NCBI RefSeq assembly: GCF_011300875.1 | Contig: NZ_CP049862.1 | Coordinates: forward strand, 2,294,001 to 2,358,000 | Reading direction: 5' to 3' | DNA: 64,000 bases | Origin: Sanguibacter sp. HDW7 | GTDB lineage: Bacteria > Actinomycetota > Actinomycetes > Actinomycetales > Cellulomonadaceae | In this document: positions 1-7,281 of the stretch, piece by piece | Layout: every line of letters starts with the position of its first letter | Position numbering within the stretch: the first letter of the stretch is position 1 | The notes under the pieces: model-generated | The model's database searches: none | Told to the model about the DNA's origin: nothing | What the model saw: only the letters and a program-made list of their open reading frames with translations | Translations under genes and position numbers: made by a program

Positions 1-840
1 CACCGCAAGGATCATGTCGAGCAGCGGGAGCACGATGACCGCTGCCGGCAGGAGGATCGGCAGGAACGCTGGGATGGACTGTCCCTCGGAGATCCGGGCC
101 GGGTCGATGCGACCCGTGACGGCGATCGCTGCGGCCGCGATGACGAGGCCTATGAGCATCGAGCCCGAGTCGCCCATGAAGAGTCGCGAGGGATGGAAGT
201 TGTGCGGCAGGAAGCCGAGGCACACGCCGACGAGCGCGACGGTCGCGAGGCTCGCGAGGTCGGAGTAGTCGGTCGGGTTCGTCGACTGCGTGAGCAGGTA
301 GGTGTAGAGGAAGAACGCGCTGCCGCCGATCGCGATGAGCCCCGCGGCGAGACCGTCGAGACCGTCGACGAAGTTCACGGCGTTCATCGCGGTGACGACC
401 GCGAGCACGGTGAGGAAGAGCGAGAGGCGTCCCGAGCCGATCGTCAGGCCGCCGATCGGCACGGTGATGAGCTGGACGCCCTGCCACGCCATGACGCCGG
501 CCGCGAGGACCTGGCCCGCGAGCTTCGTCATCCAGTCGAGGTCCCAGATGTCGTCGGCCGCGCCGAGTAGCGCGACGAGGGTCGCACCGAGGAGGATCGC
601 CCATGCCTCCCCGGACGCGAAGACGTCCTCGAGGAACCCGATCTGCGACGCGACGAGGAACGCGACAGCGAGGCCGGCGAGCATCGCGAGCCCGCCGAGC
701 CGCGGCGTCGGGACCGTGTGGACGTCCCGCGAACGCACAGCGGTCATGCCGCCCGTGCGCATCGCGATCCACCGCGCGAGCGGCGTGAGGAGGAAGGTGA
801 CGGTCGCGGCGACGAGCGCGACGAGCAGATAGGCCCTCAC
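1..840 (-). CDS. wecA: WecA/MraY-family undecaprenyl-phosphate sugar-1-phosphate transferase (3' end cut off)
   Basis: Polytopic membrane enzyme that moves a sugar-1-phosphate (GlcNAc-1-P in WecA) from a UDP-sugar to undecaprenyl or decaprenyl phosphate, the first lipid-linked step of a cell-wall glycan. The 280 visible codons show many hydrophobic segments and the family motifs: an Asp pair (LLGAADDIWDLDWMTK), NFVDGLDGLAAG, and the loop FLPHNFHPSRLFMGDSGSM. The GTG start overlaps the stop of the upstream threonylcarbamoyl-AMP synthase gene by 4 bp (GTGA), so the two are translationally coupled. The C-terminus lies beyond the left edge. WecA is more likely than MraY because no murein genes are nearby and the neighbourhood is the common actinobacterial prfA-prmC-sua5-wecA string. 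Confidence 0.9.
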   Translation of the reverse strand, partial: MRAYLLVALVAATVTFLLTPLARWIAMRTGGMTAVRSRDVHTVPTPRLGGLAMLAGLAVAFLVASQIGFLEDVFASGEAWAILLGATLVALLGAADDIWDLDWMTKLAGQVLAAGVMAWQGVQLITVPIGGLTIGSGRLSLFLTVLAVVTAMNAVNFVDGLDGLAAGLIAIGGSAFFLYTYLLTQSTNPTDYSDLASLATVALVGVCLGFLPHNFHPSRLFMGDSGSMLIGLVIAAAAIAVTGRIDPARISEGQSIPAFLPILLPAAVIVLPLLDMILAV

Positions 841-1541
841 CGGTGTGCATCGGGAGACGTGTCCCCCGGCTCCTCCGGCTCGGCGACAGGCTCCCCGGCG
901 CCGCGCAGCGCCGGGACGACCTCGCGCAGGCACTCGAGGGAGATCGCGCCCTCGCGGACGACGACGGGCACGTCGCCTGTCGCGTCGACGATCGTCGAGG
1001 CGACGCCGCCGGGGACGGGACCCCCGTCGAGGTAGACGGCGACGGCGTCTCCGAGCTGGGCCGCAGCGTCCGCGACCTCGAGCGCCGCCGGCTGACCCGT
1101 GAGGTTGGCGCTCGAGACCGCGAGCGGCCCCGTGCGACGCAGGAGGGCGAGCGCGGTCGGGTGGTCGGGCATGCGCAGCGCGACGGTCCCGTGCGTCTCG
1201 CCGAGGTCCCACGCGAGCGTCGGCTGCGCGCGGCAGATGACCGTGAGGCCGCCGGGCCAGAACGCCTCGACGAGCGCCCGGACGTCGTCCGAGACGTCGG
1301 TCGCGAGGCCGTCGAGCGTGCGGGCGTCAGGCACGAGCACGGGCGGCGGCATCTGCCGGCCGCGGCCCTTGGCCGCGAGCACTGCCGCGACCGCCGCGGG
1401 CGAGAACGCGTCGGCGCCGACGCCGTAGACGGTGTCGGTCGGCAGGACGACGACGGCTCCGCGCTGGACGGCGGCGACCGTCTCGTCGAGCGCGGGACCC
1501 CACGTCTGCGGGTCTGAGGCGGGGAGGATCGCGTGCGTCAC
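837..1541 (-). CDS. sua5: L-threonylcarbamoyladenylate synthase (Sua5/YwlC/YrdC family)
   Basis: Makes threonylcarbamoyl-AMP from threonine, bicarbonate and ATP, the first step of the t6A37 modification of ANN-decoding tRNAs; cytoplasmic. The 234-residue protein carries the YrdC fold signatures: VVVLPTDTVYGVGADA near residue 31, an AAKGRGRQMPPPVLV segment, and PLAVSSANLTGQP near residue 141. Length is that of a YrdC domain with a short acidic tail, without the full Sua5 C-terminal domain. The GTG start overlaps the prmC stop by 4 bp and its own stop overlaps the wecA-like start by 4 bp, so it belongs to the prfA-prmC-sua5-wecA operon. Confidence 0.93.
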   Translation of the reverse strand: MTHAILPASDPQTWGPALDETVAAVQRGAVVVLPTDTVYGVGADAFSPAAVAAVLAAKGRGRQMPPPVLVPDARTLDGLATDVSDDVRALVEAFWPGGLTVICRAQPTLAWDLGETHGTVALRMPDHPTALALLRRTGPLAVSSANLTGQPAALEVADAAAQLGDAVAVYLDGGPVPGGVASTIVDATGDVPVVVREGAISLECLREVVPALRGAGEPVAEPEEPGDTSPDAHR

Positions 1542-2473
1542 GACTCCGATCCTCCCACGTCCGCGGGCGGCCGGTGCGCGACGACGGCCCGCGGACGGCC
1601 CGTGAGATCGGGGATCGTGCGGGCGTCGACGAGGCCCGCAGCCTCGGCCATCGAGCGCGCCGCGGAATCCTGGACCTCGGAGTGCTCCATGACGTAGAGG
1701 CCGCCCGGGCGCAGGAGGCGCACGGCCGCTGCCGTGACGCCGCGCGGCACCTCGAGGCCGTCGGCGCCGAGCCCGTAGAGGGCTACGGCCGGGTCGTGGC
1801 GGGCGACCTCGGGGTCACGGGGCACGGCGTCGGACGGCACGTACGGCGGGTTGGAGACGACGACGTCGACGGACCCGTCGAGGTGGCCGAGCGCGGTGCG
1901 CGCGTCGCCCCGCACCAGGGTGACGACAGCACCTGTGGCTGCAGCGACCCGCGCGACGTTGCGCGCGGCCCACGCGTGCGCGTCGGCGTCGAGCTCGACC
2001 GCATGGACCTGCGCCCCGGGGACCTCGGTCGCGACCGCGAGCGCGATCGCGCCCGAGCCTGTGCAGAGGTCGACGACGACCGCGCTCCCCCGCGCCTCGA
2101 CGGCCGCGCGCGCGGCGTCGATCGCGACCTGCGCGACGTCCTCGGTCTCTGGGCGCGGCACGAAGACGCCGGGCCCGACCTCGAGCTCGAGGTGACGGAA
2201 GGGCGCGCGGCCCGTGAGGTGCTGGAGCGGGCGGCGCTCGCCGCGGGCGGCGACGAGCCGTGCGAGCTCGTCCGCGACGCCCGGGCCGAGGTCAGCGAGC
2301 GAACGCCCGAGCAGTCCCGCCGTGGTCACGGCCGAACGGTCAGTTCCCGCGGCGTGCGCGCACAGCAGCTCCGCGTCGACGCGCGGGCTCGGCACGCCCG
2401 CCTCGCCCAGCAGCGCGGTCGCGGCCGCGACCGCGTCACGGACCGACGTCGTGCCCGCGAACGTCACCGTCAC
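1538..2473 (-). CDS. prmC: Peptide chain release factor N5-glutamine methyltransferase PrmC (HemK)
   Basis: SAM-dependent enzyme that methylates the glutamine of the GGQ motif in release factors RF1 and RF2. Of 311 residues, the N-terminal ~100 form the substrate-recognition helices ending in RPETE (residues 107-111). The Rossmann SAM site is DLCTGSG (135-141) and the catalytic motif NPPY is at 208-211. The chosen GTG at 2473 gives a 4-bp GTGA overlap with the stop of prfA; a second GTG lies two codons downstream. The gene directly follows its substrate gene prfA, the standard arrangement. Confidence 0.95.
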   Translation of the reverse strand: MTVTFAGTTSVRDAVAAATALLGEAGVPSPRVDAELLCAHAAGTDRSAVTTAGLLGRSLADLGPGVADELARLVAARGERRPLQHLTGRAPFRHLELEVGPGVFVPRPETEDVAQVAIDAARAAVEARGSAVVVDLCTGSGAIALAVATEVPGAQVHAVELDADAHAWAARNVARVAAATGAVVTLVRGDARTALGHLDGSVDVVVSNPPYVPSDAVPRDPEVARHDPAVALYGLGADGLEVPRGVTAAAVRLLRPGGLYVMEHSEVQDSAARSMAEAAGLVDARTIPDLTGRPRAVVAHRPPADVGGSES

Positions 2474-3570
2474 TCGCCCGCGCCTGCGAGGCGCGCCGCC
2501 TCGTCGGCCTCGATCGCCGACGCGACGACAGGGCCGAGCTCGCCGTCGAGCACGGTGTCGAGGTTGTAGGCCTTGTAGCCCGTGCGATGGTCGGCGATGC
2601 GGTTCTCGGGGAAGTTGTACGTGCGGATGCGCTCGGAGCGGTCGACGGTGCGCACCTGCGAGCGGCGGATGTCGTTGGCCGCTGCGGCGGCCTCCTCCTG
2701 CTGCGCGGCGAGGAGGCGCGCGCGCAGGACACGCATCGCCTGCTCGCGGTTCTGCAGCTGGGACTTCTCGTTCTGCATCGAGACGACGATGCCCGTCGGT
2801 ACGTGCGTGATGCGCACCGCGGAGTCCGTCGTGTTGACGGACTGACCGCCCGGGCCCGAGGACCTGTAGACGTCGATGCGCAGGTCGTTCGGGTCGATGA
2901 CGACCTCGCCCGCGTCCTCGACCTCCGGGAACACGAGCACTCCGACGGCCGACGTGTGGATGCGGCCCTGCGACTCCGTCACGGGCACGCGCTGGACACG
3001 GTGGACGCCGCCCTCGTACTTGAGGGACGCCCACACCCCGTCCTCGGGCGCGACGGTGCCGCGCGCCTTGACCGCGACCTGCACGTCCTTGTAGCCGCCG
3101 AGGTCGGACTCGGTGCGTTCGAGGATCTCGGTGCGCCAGCCACGCTGCTCGGCGTAGCGCAGGTACATGCGCAGGAGGTCGCCCGCGAAGAGAGCCGACT
3201 CCTCGCCGCCCTCCCCCGCCTTGATCTCAAGGATGACGTCGCGCGCGTCGTCCGGGTCGCGCGGGACGAGGACGCGGCGCAGGTGCTCCGTCGCCTCCGC
3301 GGCGGCTGCCTCGAGCCCCGGGACCTCGGCGGCGAAGCCCTCGTCCTCGGCGGCCATCTCGCGCGCAGCGCCAAGGTCGTCCACGGCCGCGCGCCACGCT
3401 CGGTACGCACCGACGACGCGGCCCAGCTCGGCGTAGCGACGGCCGAGCGTGCGCGCACGGTCACCGTCCGCATGGACGGCCGGGTCGGCGAGCTGCTGCT
3501 CGATGTCGGCGTGCTCGGCGAGGAGGGGCTCGACCGCCGCGAAGGCGTCGGGCCCGACGGGGGTGCTCAT
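2470..3570 (-). CDS. prfA: Peptide chain release factor 1
   Basis: RF1 reads UAA and UAG in the ribosomal A site and triggers peptidyl-tRNA hydrolysis. The 366-residue protein has normal length for the family, the GGQ motif at residues 241-243, and the RF1-type codon-recognition tripeptide P-x-T (PVT, 196-198, in [15 protein letters not shown]), which separates it from RF2 (SPF). It follows rpmE and is coupled to prmC, whose product methylates the GGQ glutamine. The rpmE-prfA gap holds a long inverted repeat that may partly separate the two transcripts. Confidence 0.97.
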   Translation of the reverse strand: MSTPVGPDAFAAVEPLLAEHADIEQQLADPAVHADGDRARTLGRRYAELGRVVGAYRAWRAAVDDLGAAREMAAEDEGFAAEVPGLEAAAAEATEHLRRVLVPRDPDDARDVILEIKAGEGGEESALFAGDLLRMYLRYAEQRGWRTEILERTESDLGGYKDVQVAVKARGTVAPEDGVWASLKYEGGVHRVQRVPVTESQGRIHTSAVGVLVFPEVEDAGEVVIDPNDLRIDVYRSSGPGGQSVNTTDSAVRITHVPTGIVVSMQNEKSQLQNREQAMRVLRARLLAAQQEEAAAAANDIRRSQVRTVDRSERIRTYNFPENRIADHRTGYKAYNLDTVLDGELGPVVASAIEADEAARLAGAGE

Positions 3571-3618
3571 CGGTGCCTCTCGTGCTCAGGGGTGCCCGGA
3601 CGGAGTGCCCGGGAACGG

Positions 3619-3688
3619 CCGACGCCGGCGGGTCCACGGCTCCGACTGCCCCTGGAGAGGTTGTCGGACGTGGTCCCGCCGGCGTCGG
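3619..3688 (-). terminator. Long inverted repeat between rpmE and prfA
   Basis: The arms at 3619-3637 and 3670-3688 pair over 19 bp with one mismatch (core CCGACGCCGGCGGG) around a 32-nt loop, beginning 9 bp after the rpmE stop. No T-tract follows, so it may be a partial terminator or an mRNA-stability hairpin within the rpmE-prfA transcript. Confidence 0.5.
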
Positions 3689-3696
3689 AGAGAAAG

Positions 3697-3912
3697 CTAG
3701 TTGGCAGCCTTCTTGCCGTAGCGAGCCTCGAAGCGCGCCACGCGGCCGCCCGTGTCGAGGATCTTCTGCTTGCCCGTGTAGAACGGGTGGCAGGCGCTGC
3801 ACACGTCCGCGCGGATCTCGCCCGAGGTCTTCGTCGAGCGCGTGGTGAACGTGTTGCCACAGGTGCAGTACACCGTGGTCTCCACGTACTCCGGGTGGAT
3901 GTCCTTCTTCAT
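3697..3912 (-). CDS. rpmE: 50S ribosomal protein bL31, zinc-binding (C+) form
   Basis: Large-subunit protein of 71 residues starting [16 protein letters not shown]. Cysteines C16, C18, C38 and C41 (CTCG and CSACHP) form the zinc ribbon of the C+ paralogue; the zinc-free form used under zinc starvation lacks them. The ATG at 3912 was chosen because it gives the canonical bL31 N-terminus and has AGGAG 6 nt upstream. It heads the block rpmE-prfA-prmC-sua5-wecA. Confidence 0.97.
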   Translation of the reverse strand: MKKDIHPEYVETTVYCTCGNTFTTRSTKTSGEIRADVCSACHPFYTGKQKILDTGGRVARFEARYGKKAAN

Positions 3913-4025
3913 GGTTCTCCTCATGTGAGTAGGTCCCGGGTCGCCCGCGCACCGCGGCCGTGAACCGGAATCCCAGCGCTCCATTGTGCCACGGACGTCA
4001 AGACCTCGTGGTCACACGGATCAGT

Positions 4026-5192
4026 TCACTTGCTCACGTCGAAGTGGTCGATGACGTTCGACCAGTCGCCCGAGAAGCCCTTCTTCACCTTCGTGAGGTT
4101 CGTCGACGTTCCCGCCCTGAGGACGAGCTTCTCGTCTCCGCGTCCGATCTTCTCGTTCACCGCAGTGACGGAGTAGGGCGTGCGGTTCCACACCGACGAC
4201 GTCTTGTCGTTGACGACAGAGATGTTGAACATGCTGATCGAGGTCGGCTTGAGGTTCGCGCTCCAGTCGGTGAGGTACCCGGTGTACCCGCTTCCGTCGT
4301 ACGCGCAGAGCTCCCCGGCGTCGCAGACGCCGTTGCCGTTCGACTTCTTGAGAGTCGGAAGTGCGAACGCCGCAGCGGCGCTCGACACCGCTGCCGGCGA
4401 GTACGCGGTGCTGTGCGCCTTCGAATCCTTGCCCGAGGCACACACGGGGTCGCTCGACTGGCAGATCGACAGAGTCCGGGTGTGGTCGACGAGCAGCGGC
4501 ACGTTCGACTTGCGCGCCTCGACCGTCAGCGACTTCCCGAGCTTGGAGAGCACGATCGCGTCGAGCGCCGGCGCAACCGTGTGGATCAGGCCCTTCGTCG
4601 AGGGCGAGTGCTCCCGCACGAGCGCCCCCGAGGTCGTGATGATCCTCTGGCGCATCGTGTCCCCGTAGTTGAGCGGGTCGGCGAGCAGGATCACCGAACG
4701 GACGGCCTTCGACACGGCAGCGTTGTCACCGATCTTGAACAGGCCCCAGTGCACGGCAAAGGCCCCCTGCGAGTAGCCCGTGAGCACGATCCGCGTGGAC
4801 GGGCACGACTTCACGAGGGAGGTCACCGCCGACTGGACCGCCGACGCACCGCTGAGCATCGAGTCGAGGTAGGCACGCATCTCCGTGGCCGACTTCGGGC
4901 TCGGGAGACCGTTCGCCGGGTAGCTGATTCCCGCATAGCGGTACGTCTGCCCCTTCTCGAGCCCGGCCGCGATCTTCTCGGCGACATCGTCGAGACGCTC
5001 GCCAAAGTTCTTGATCCTCCCTGACGTGCTCGACTCGCCCGAGCCGCGCGCGCCCATGATGACGACGTTGGCGCACGTGCTTGTCACCTTCGTGCCTGCG
5101 GCGGCCGCTGGCGACGTCGCCGCCAGCCCCATACCTGCCGCGATGGCGAGCGTCGCGAACGACGCCGCCACCCGAGTCAGACGAATACCCAT
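4026..5192 (-). CDS. Secreted cutinase-like serine hydrolase with a C-terminal I36/crystallin-like domain
   Basis: Secreted alpha/beta hydrolase of 388 residues. The ATG at 5192 is preceded by AGGAG and gives a signal peptide (MGIRLTRVAASF, hydrophobic core, AAA cleavage site near residue 32). The cutinase-type nucleophile elbow GYSQG places Ser141; Asp248 in DPVC and His260 complete a plausible triad, with paired cysteines as in cutinases and mycobacterial Culp esterases. Residues about 287-388 form a second module (NGNGVCDAGELCAYDG, then VWNRTPYSVTAVNEK) resembling the peptidase-inhibitor I36/gamma-crystallin-like family, not part of normal cutinases. The substrate may be a lipid, cutin-like or other ester and cannot be told from sequence. 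The gene stands alone between rpmE and a glycosyltransferase. Confidence 0.8.
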   Translation of the reverse strand: MGIRLTRVAASFATLAIAAGMGLAATSPAAAAGTKVTSTCANVVIMGARGSGESSTSGRIKNFGERLDDVAEKIAAGLEKGQTYRYAGISYPANGLPSPKSATEMRAYLDSMLSGASAVQSAVTSLVKSCPSTRIVLTGYSQGAFAVHWGLFKIGDNAAVSKAVRSVILLADPLNYGDTMRQRIITTSGALVREHSPSTKGLIHTVAPALDAIVLSKLGKSLTVEARKSNVPLLVDHTRTLSICQSSDPVCASGKDSKAHSTAYSPAAVSSAAAAFALPTLKKSNGNGVCDAGELCAYDGSGYTGYLTDWSANLKPTSISMFNISVVNDKTSSVWNRTPYSVTAVNEKIGRGDEKLVLRAGTSTNLTKVKKGFSGDWSNVIDHFDVSK

Positions 5193-5242
5193 GCCCCTGC
5201 TCCTGACTGTCAGGGCGCCACCCCAGCGGCGCCACCTCGCGA

Positions 5243-5254
5243 CGTATCGATACG
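5243..5254. promoter_or_regulatory. Perfect 12-bp palindrome upstream of the cutinase-like gene
   Basis: CGTATCGATACG is fully self-complementary and ends about 50 bp before the start codon of the secreted hydrolase, in a locally AT-richer stretch that also holds TTGACG on the minus strand. It is a candidate operator; no regulator is known. Confidence 0.3.
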
Positions 5255-5322
5255 CCGCGATCGTCAAATTAGCGCCCTAACCAGACAGTCGCCACTCAAG
5301 AAACCGGTACCGCCAAGCGGAT

Positions 5323-6450
5323 CTATCCGGCGAGGTATCCGCGCACCTTTGCAGTCGCCTCGTCCCACGTCCAGCCGTTCGCAGCTCGCTCACGGCCCGC
5401 AGCCCCCATCGCGCGTGCGCGTTCCGGGTCCCGGAGCAGCTCGACGATCCGCGCGGCGATCTCCTCGGTGCTCCGAGGGTCGACGAGGAAGCCTGTCTCG
5501 CCGTCCTCAAGCGTGTCCGGCGTGCCGCCCGAGCGTCCGACGACAATCGGCTTGCCGCACGCAGCGGCCTCGAGGAAGACGATGCCGAAGGCCTCGGGCT
5601 CAAGCCCGCCGAGCCGCGTGCGCGACGGACCTGCGAAGACGTCGGCAGCGTCGAAGAATCCCGGGATGTCGTCCCACGGAACAGGTCCGACGAGGGTCAC
5701 CGACGCGTCGAGCCCGAGCCGCGCCACGTCCTTCGCGAGCGAGCCCGCCGCGGGTCCCCGGCCGACGAGGACGAGATGAGCGTCAGGCACCTGCTCGAGG
5801 ACGCGCGGCCATGCGCGGACGAGCATGTCCTGCCCCTTGCGCGGAACGAGCCTGGCCGCGCACAGGACGACGGGCGCCGTCGGTCCGAGCCCGAGCCGCG
5901 CTCGCACCGCCGCGCCACCCTCCCCCGGACGGAACTGGTCGACGTCGACCCCCGGCGAGAGCGGGCGCATGCGCGCACGGTCCGCCGGCCGCAGCGCCGA
6001 CCCGATGGCGTCGTGGCACCACCCCGAGACGTACGTGAGGACGTCGACGCTCGCCGCGACCTTTCGCAGCGCCTGCCGCGCCCCGGGCAGGCGCGACCAC
6101 CACACCTCGTGACCGTGGGTCATCGCGACGACACGGCGGGCGCCGGCGGCCCGCAACGCCGGCGCGAGCAGCCCCAGCGGGACGGACGACCCGACGAGCA
6201 CCGTGTCGCACCCGTGCTCCCGGAACACACGGACGACCTCACGGCCCACGCGGGGCGTCGGCAGGAGCGTCCGCGCCCGGTCGCGCACGACGGGGTACGG
6301 GAGGGTCGCGTCGAGCTCGGCGTCGCCCGGCATGCGCGCGGTGTAGACGACGACCTCGTCGGCCGGGAACCTGTCCGTCAACGCCTTGACGAAGGTCTCG
6401 ATGCCCCCCTGACGCGTCGGGAAGTCGTTCGTGAGGATGAGCGTGCGCAC
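5323..6450 (-). CDS. GT4-family glycosyltransferase, PimB'-like mannosyltransferase
   Basis: GT-B retaining glycosyltransferase of 375 residues. The N-terminus MRTLILTNDFPTRQGGIETFV and the following FPADEVVVYTARMPGD match the actinobacterial PimB'/MgtB group, which adds the second mannose to phosphatidyl-inositol mannoside on the inner membrane face. The C-terminal half carries the nucleotide-sugar site (LVPRKGQDMLVRAW) and the GT4 motif PEAFGIVFLEAAACGKPIVVG. The exact acceptor is inferred from family resemblance; another GDP-mannose or UDP-sugar acceptor is possible. It is monocistronic, with no visible partner gene. Confidence 0.82.
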   Translation of the reverse strand: MRTLILTNDFPTRQGGIETFVKALTDRFPADEVVVYTARMPGDAELDATLPYPVVRDRARTLLPTPRVGREVVRVFREHGCDTVLVGSSVPLGLLAPALRAAGARRVVAMTHGHEVWWSRLPGARQALRKVAASVDVLTYVSGWCHDAIGSALRPADRARMRPLSPGVDVDQFRPGEGGAAVRARLGLGPTAPVVLCAARLVPRKGQDMLVRAWPRVLEQVPDAHLVLVGRGPAAGSLAKDVARLGLDASVTLVGPVPWDDIPGFFDAADVFAGPSRTRLGGLEPEAFGIVFLEAAACGKPIVVGRSGGTPDTLEDGETGFLVDPRSTEEIAARIVELLRDPERARAMGAAGRERAANGWTWDEATAKVRGYLAG

Positions 6451-6512
6451 ACCAGTCTCCAGGTCGCCGGACGGGTCGCGGTCAGCCTAGCGCCACACGG
6501 CACGGACGGCCC

Positions 6513-7087
6513 TCACACGAGAACGGCCTCACGCTCCGCGCGCCGGTGACGAGCATTGTGCACGTGCCCGCGGACGATGAGCACGAGGCCGACGACCGAG
6601 ACGAGAACCAGCACGACGTTGATGATCTGGTAGGTCCGGAACATCGCGTTCCAGGACGCGTTGAAGTCGTCCGTGACGTTCGTCGGGTCAGCCGGGTCGT
6701 AGGCGAGCTTGATGACCGCTCCCGCCTCCTGGTCGCACCACTCGGTGGCGCGCGGTTCGTACGCTCGCGACGTGAGGGTCTCCGACCCGACCACGTAGGT
6801 GAACGTCACCGTGCACGAGCTGTAGTGCGGCTCCGGCAGGCTCGTGTCGGACGCCTCGACCCCCTCGGCGGCGGCGAGACGGCGGGCCTCCTCGATCTCG
6901 TCGGCATTGACGACCTCGCCGCTCGTGACCGAGACGACGAGCCCGTCCGTGGTCTCCCAGTGATCCGGGTTGAGGCCCGACGTCGCGAGAGCGATGCCGA
7001 TCCCCCGGTGAAGAAGAGTCCCACCAACGCGACGAGCGGTGCGACGAGCAGGACGTAGCGCCAGGCGATCCGGTGGCGACGGGTCAT
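6513..7087 (-). pseudogene. DUF3592-like membrane protein, split by a +/-1 frameshift in a G5 tract
   Basis: The ATG at 7087 opens MTRRHRIAWRYVLLVAPL, a basic N-terminus and a transmembrane segment ending LFFTGG. That frame degenerates after position 7006, while the adjoining frame continues IGIALATSGLNPDHW with DUF3592-like features: a cysteine-bearing CTVTFTYVVGSE strand, YDPADP near the C-terminal third, and a final membrane helix (IINVVLVLVSVVGLVLIV). One extra G in the GGGGG run (complement of 7002-7006) would restore one protein of about 191 residues with two membrane helices. This is either a real inactivation or a homopolymer sequencing error. It lies between rho and the PimB-like gene. 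Confidence 0.75.
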
Positions 7088-7227
7088 GGGTCCCCCTGAG
7101 ACAAGCGATGGCACGACAAGCACTATCGTCACGGTTGCTCGTCATGCGAGCGGTGTAACGCTAGCGCATGACGACCGATCTCATGCAGGTCGCCCCTTCT
7201 CGTCCGGAAGGGTCGTCGCCGAACGGA

Positions 7228-7265
7228 CCACGGGCTCCACGACCGAAGGGTCGTGGAGCCCGTGG
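7228..7265 (-). terminator. Perfect 17-bp hairpin after rho
   Basis: The arms at 7228-7244 and 7249-7265 (CCACGGGCTCCACGACC and its complement) pair perfectly around a 4-nt loop, 17 bp after the rho stop codon. No T-run follows, as is common in high-GC actinobacteria. Confidence 0.8.
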
Positions 7266-7281
7266 CTGCGTCGGTCTCAGG

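Noticed and set aside
7002-7006. Programmed ribosomal frameshift in the DUF3592 gene
   Set aside because: G5 is not a known slippery heptamer here and no stimulatory structure is evident; indel or sequencing error is simpler.
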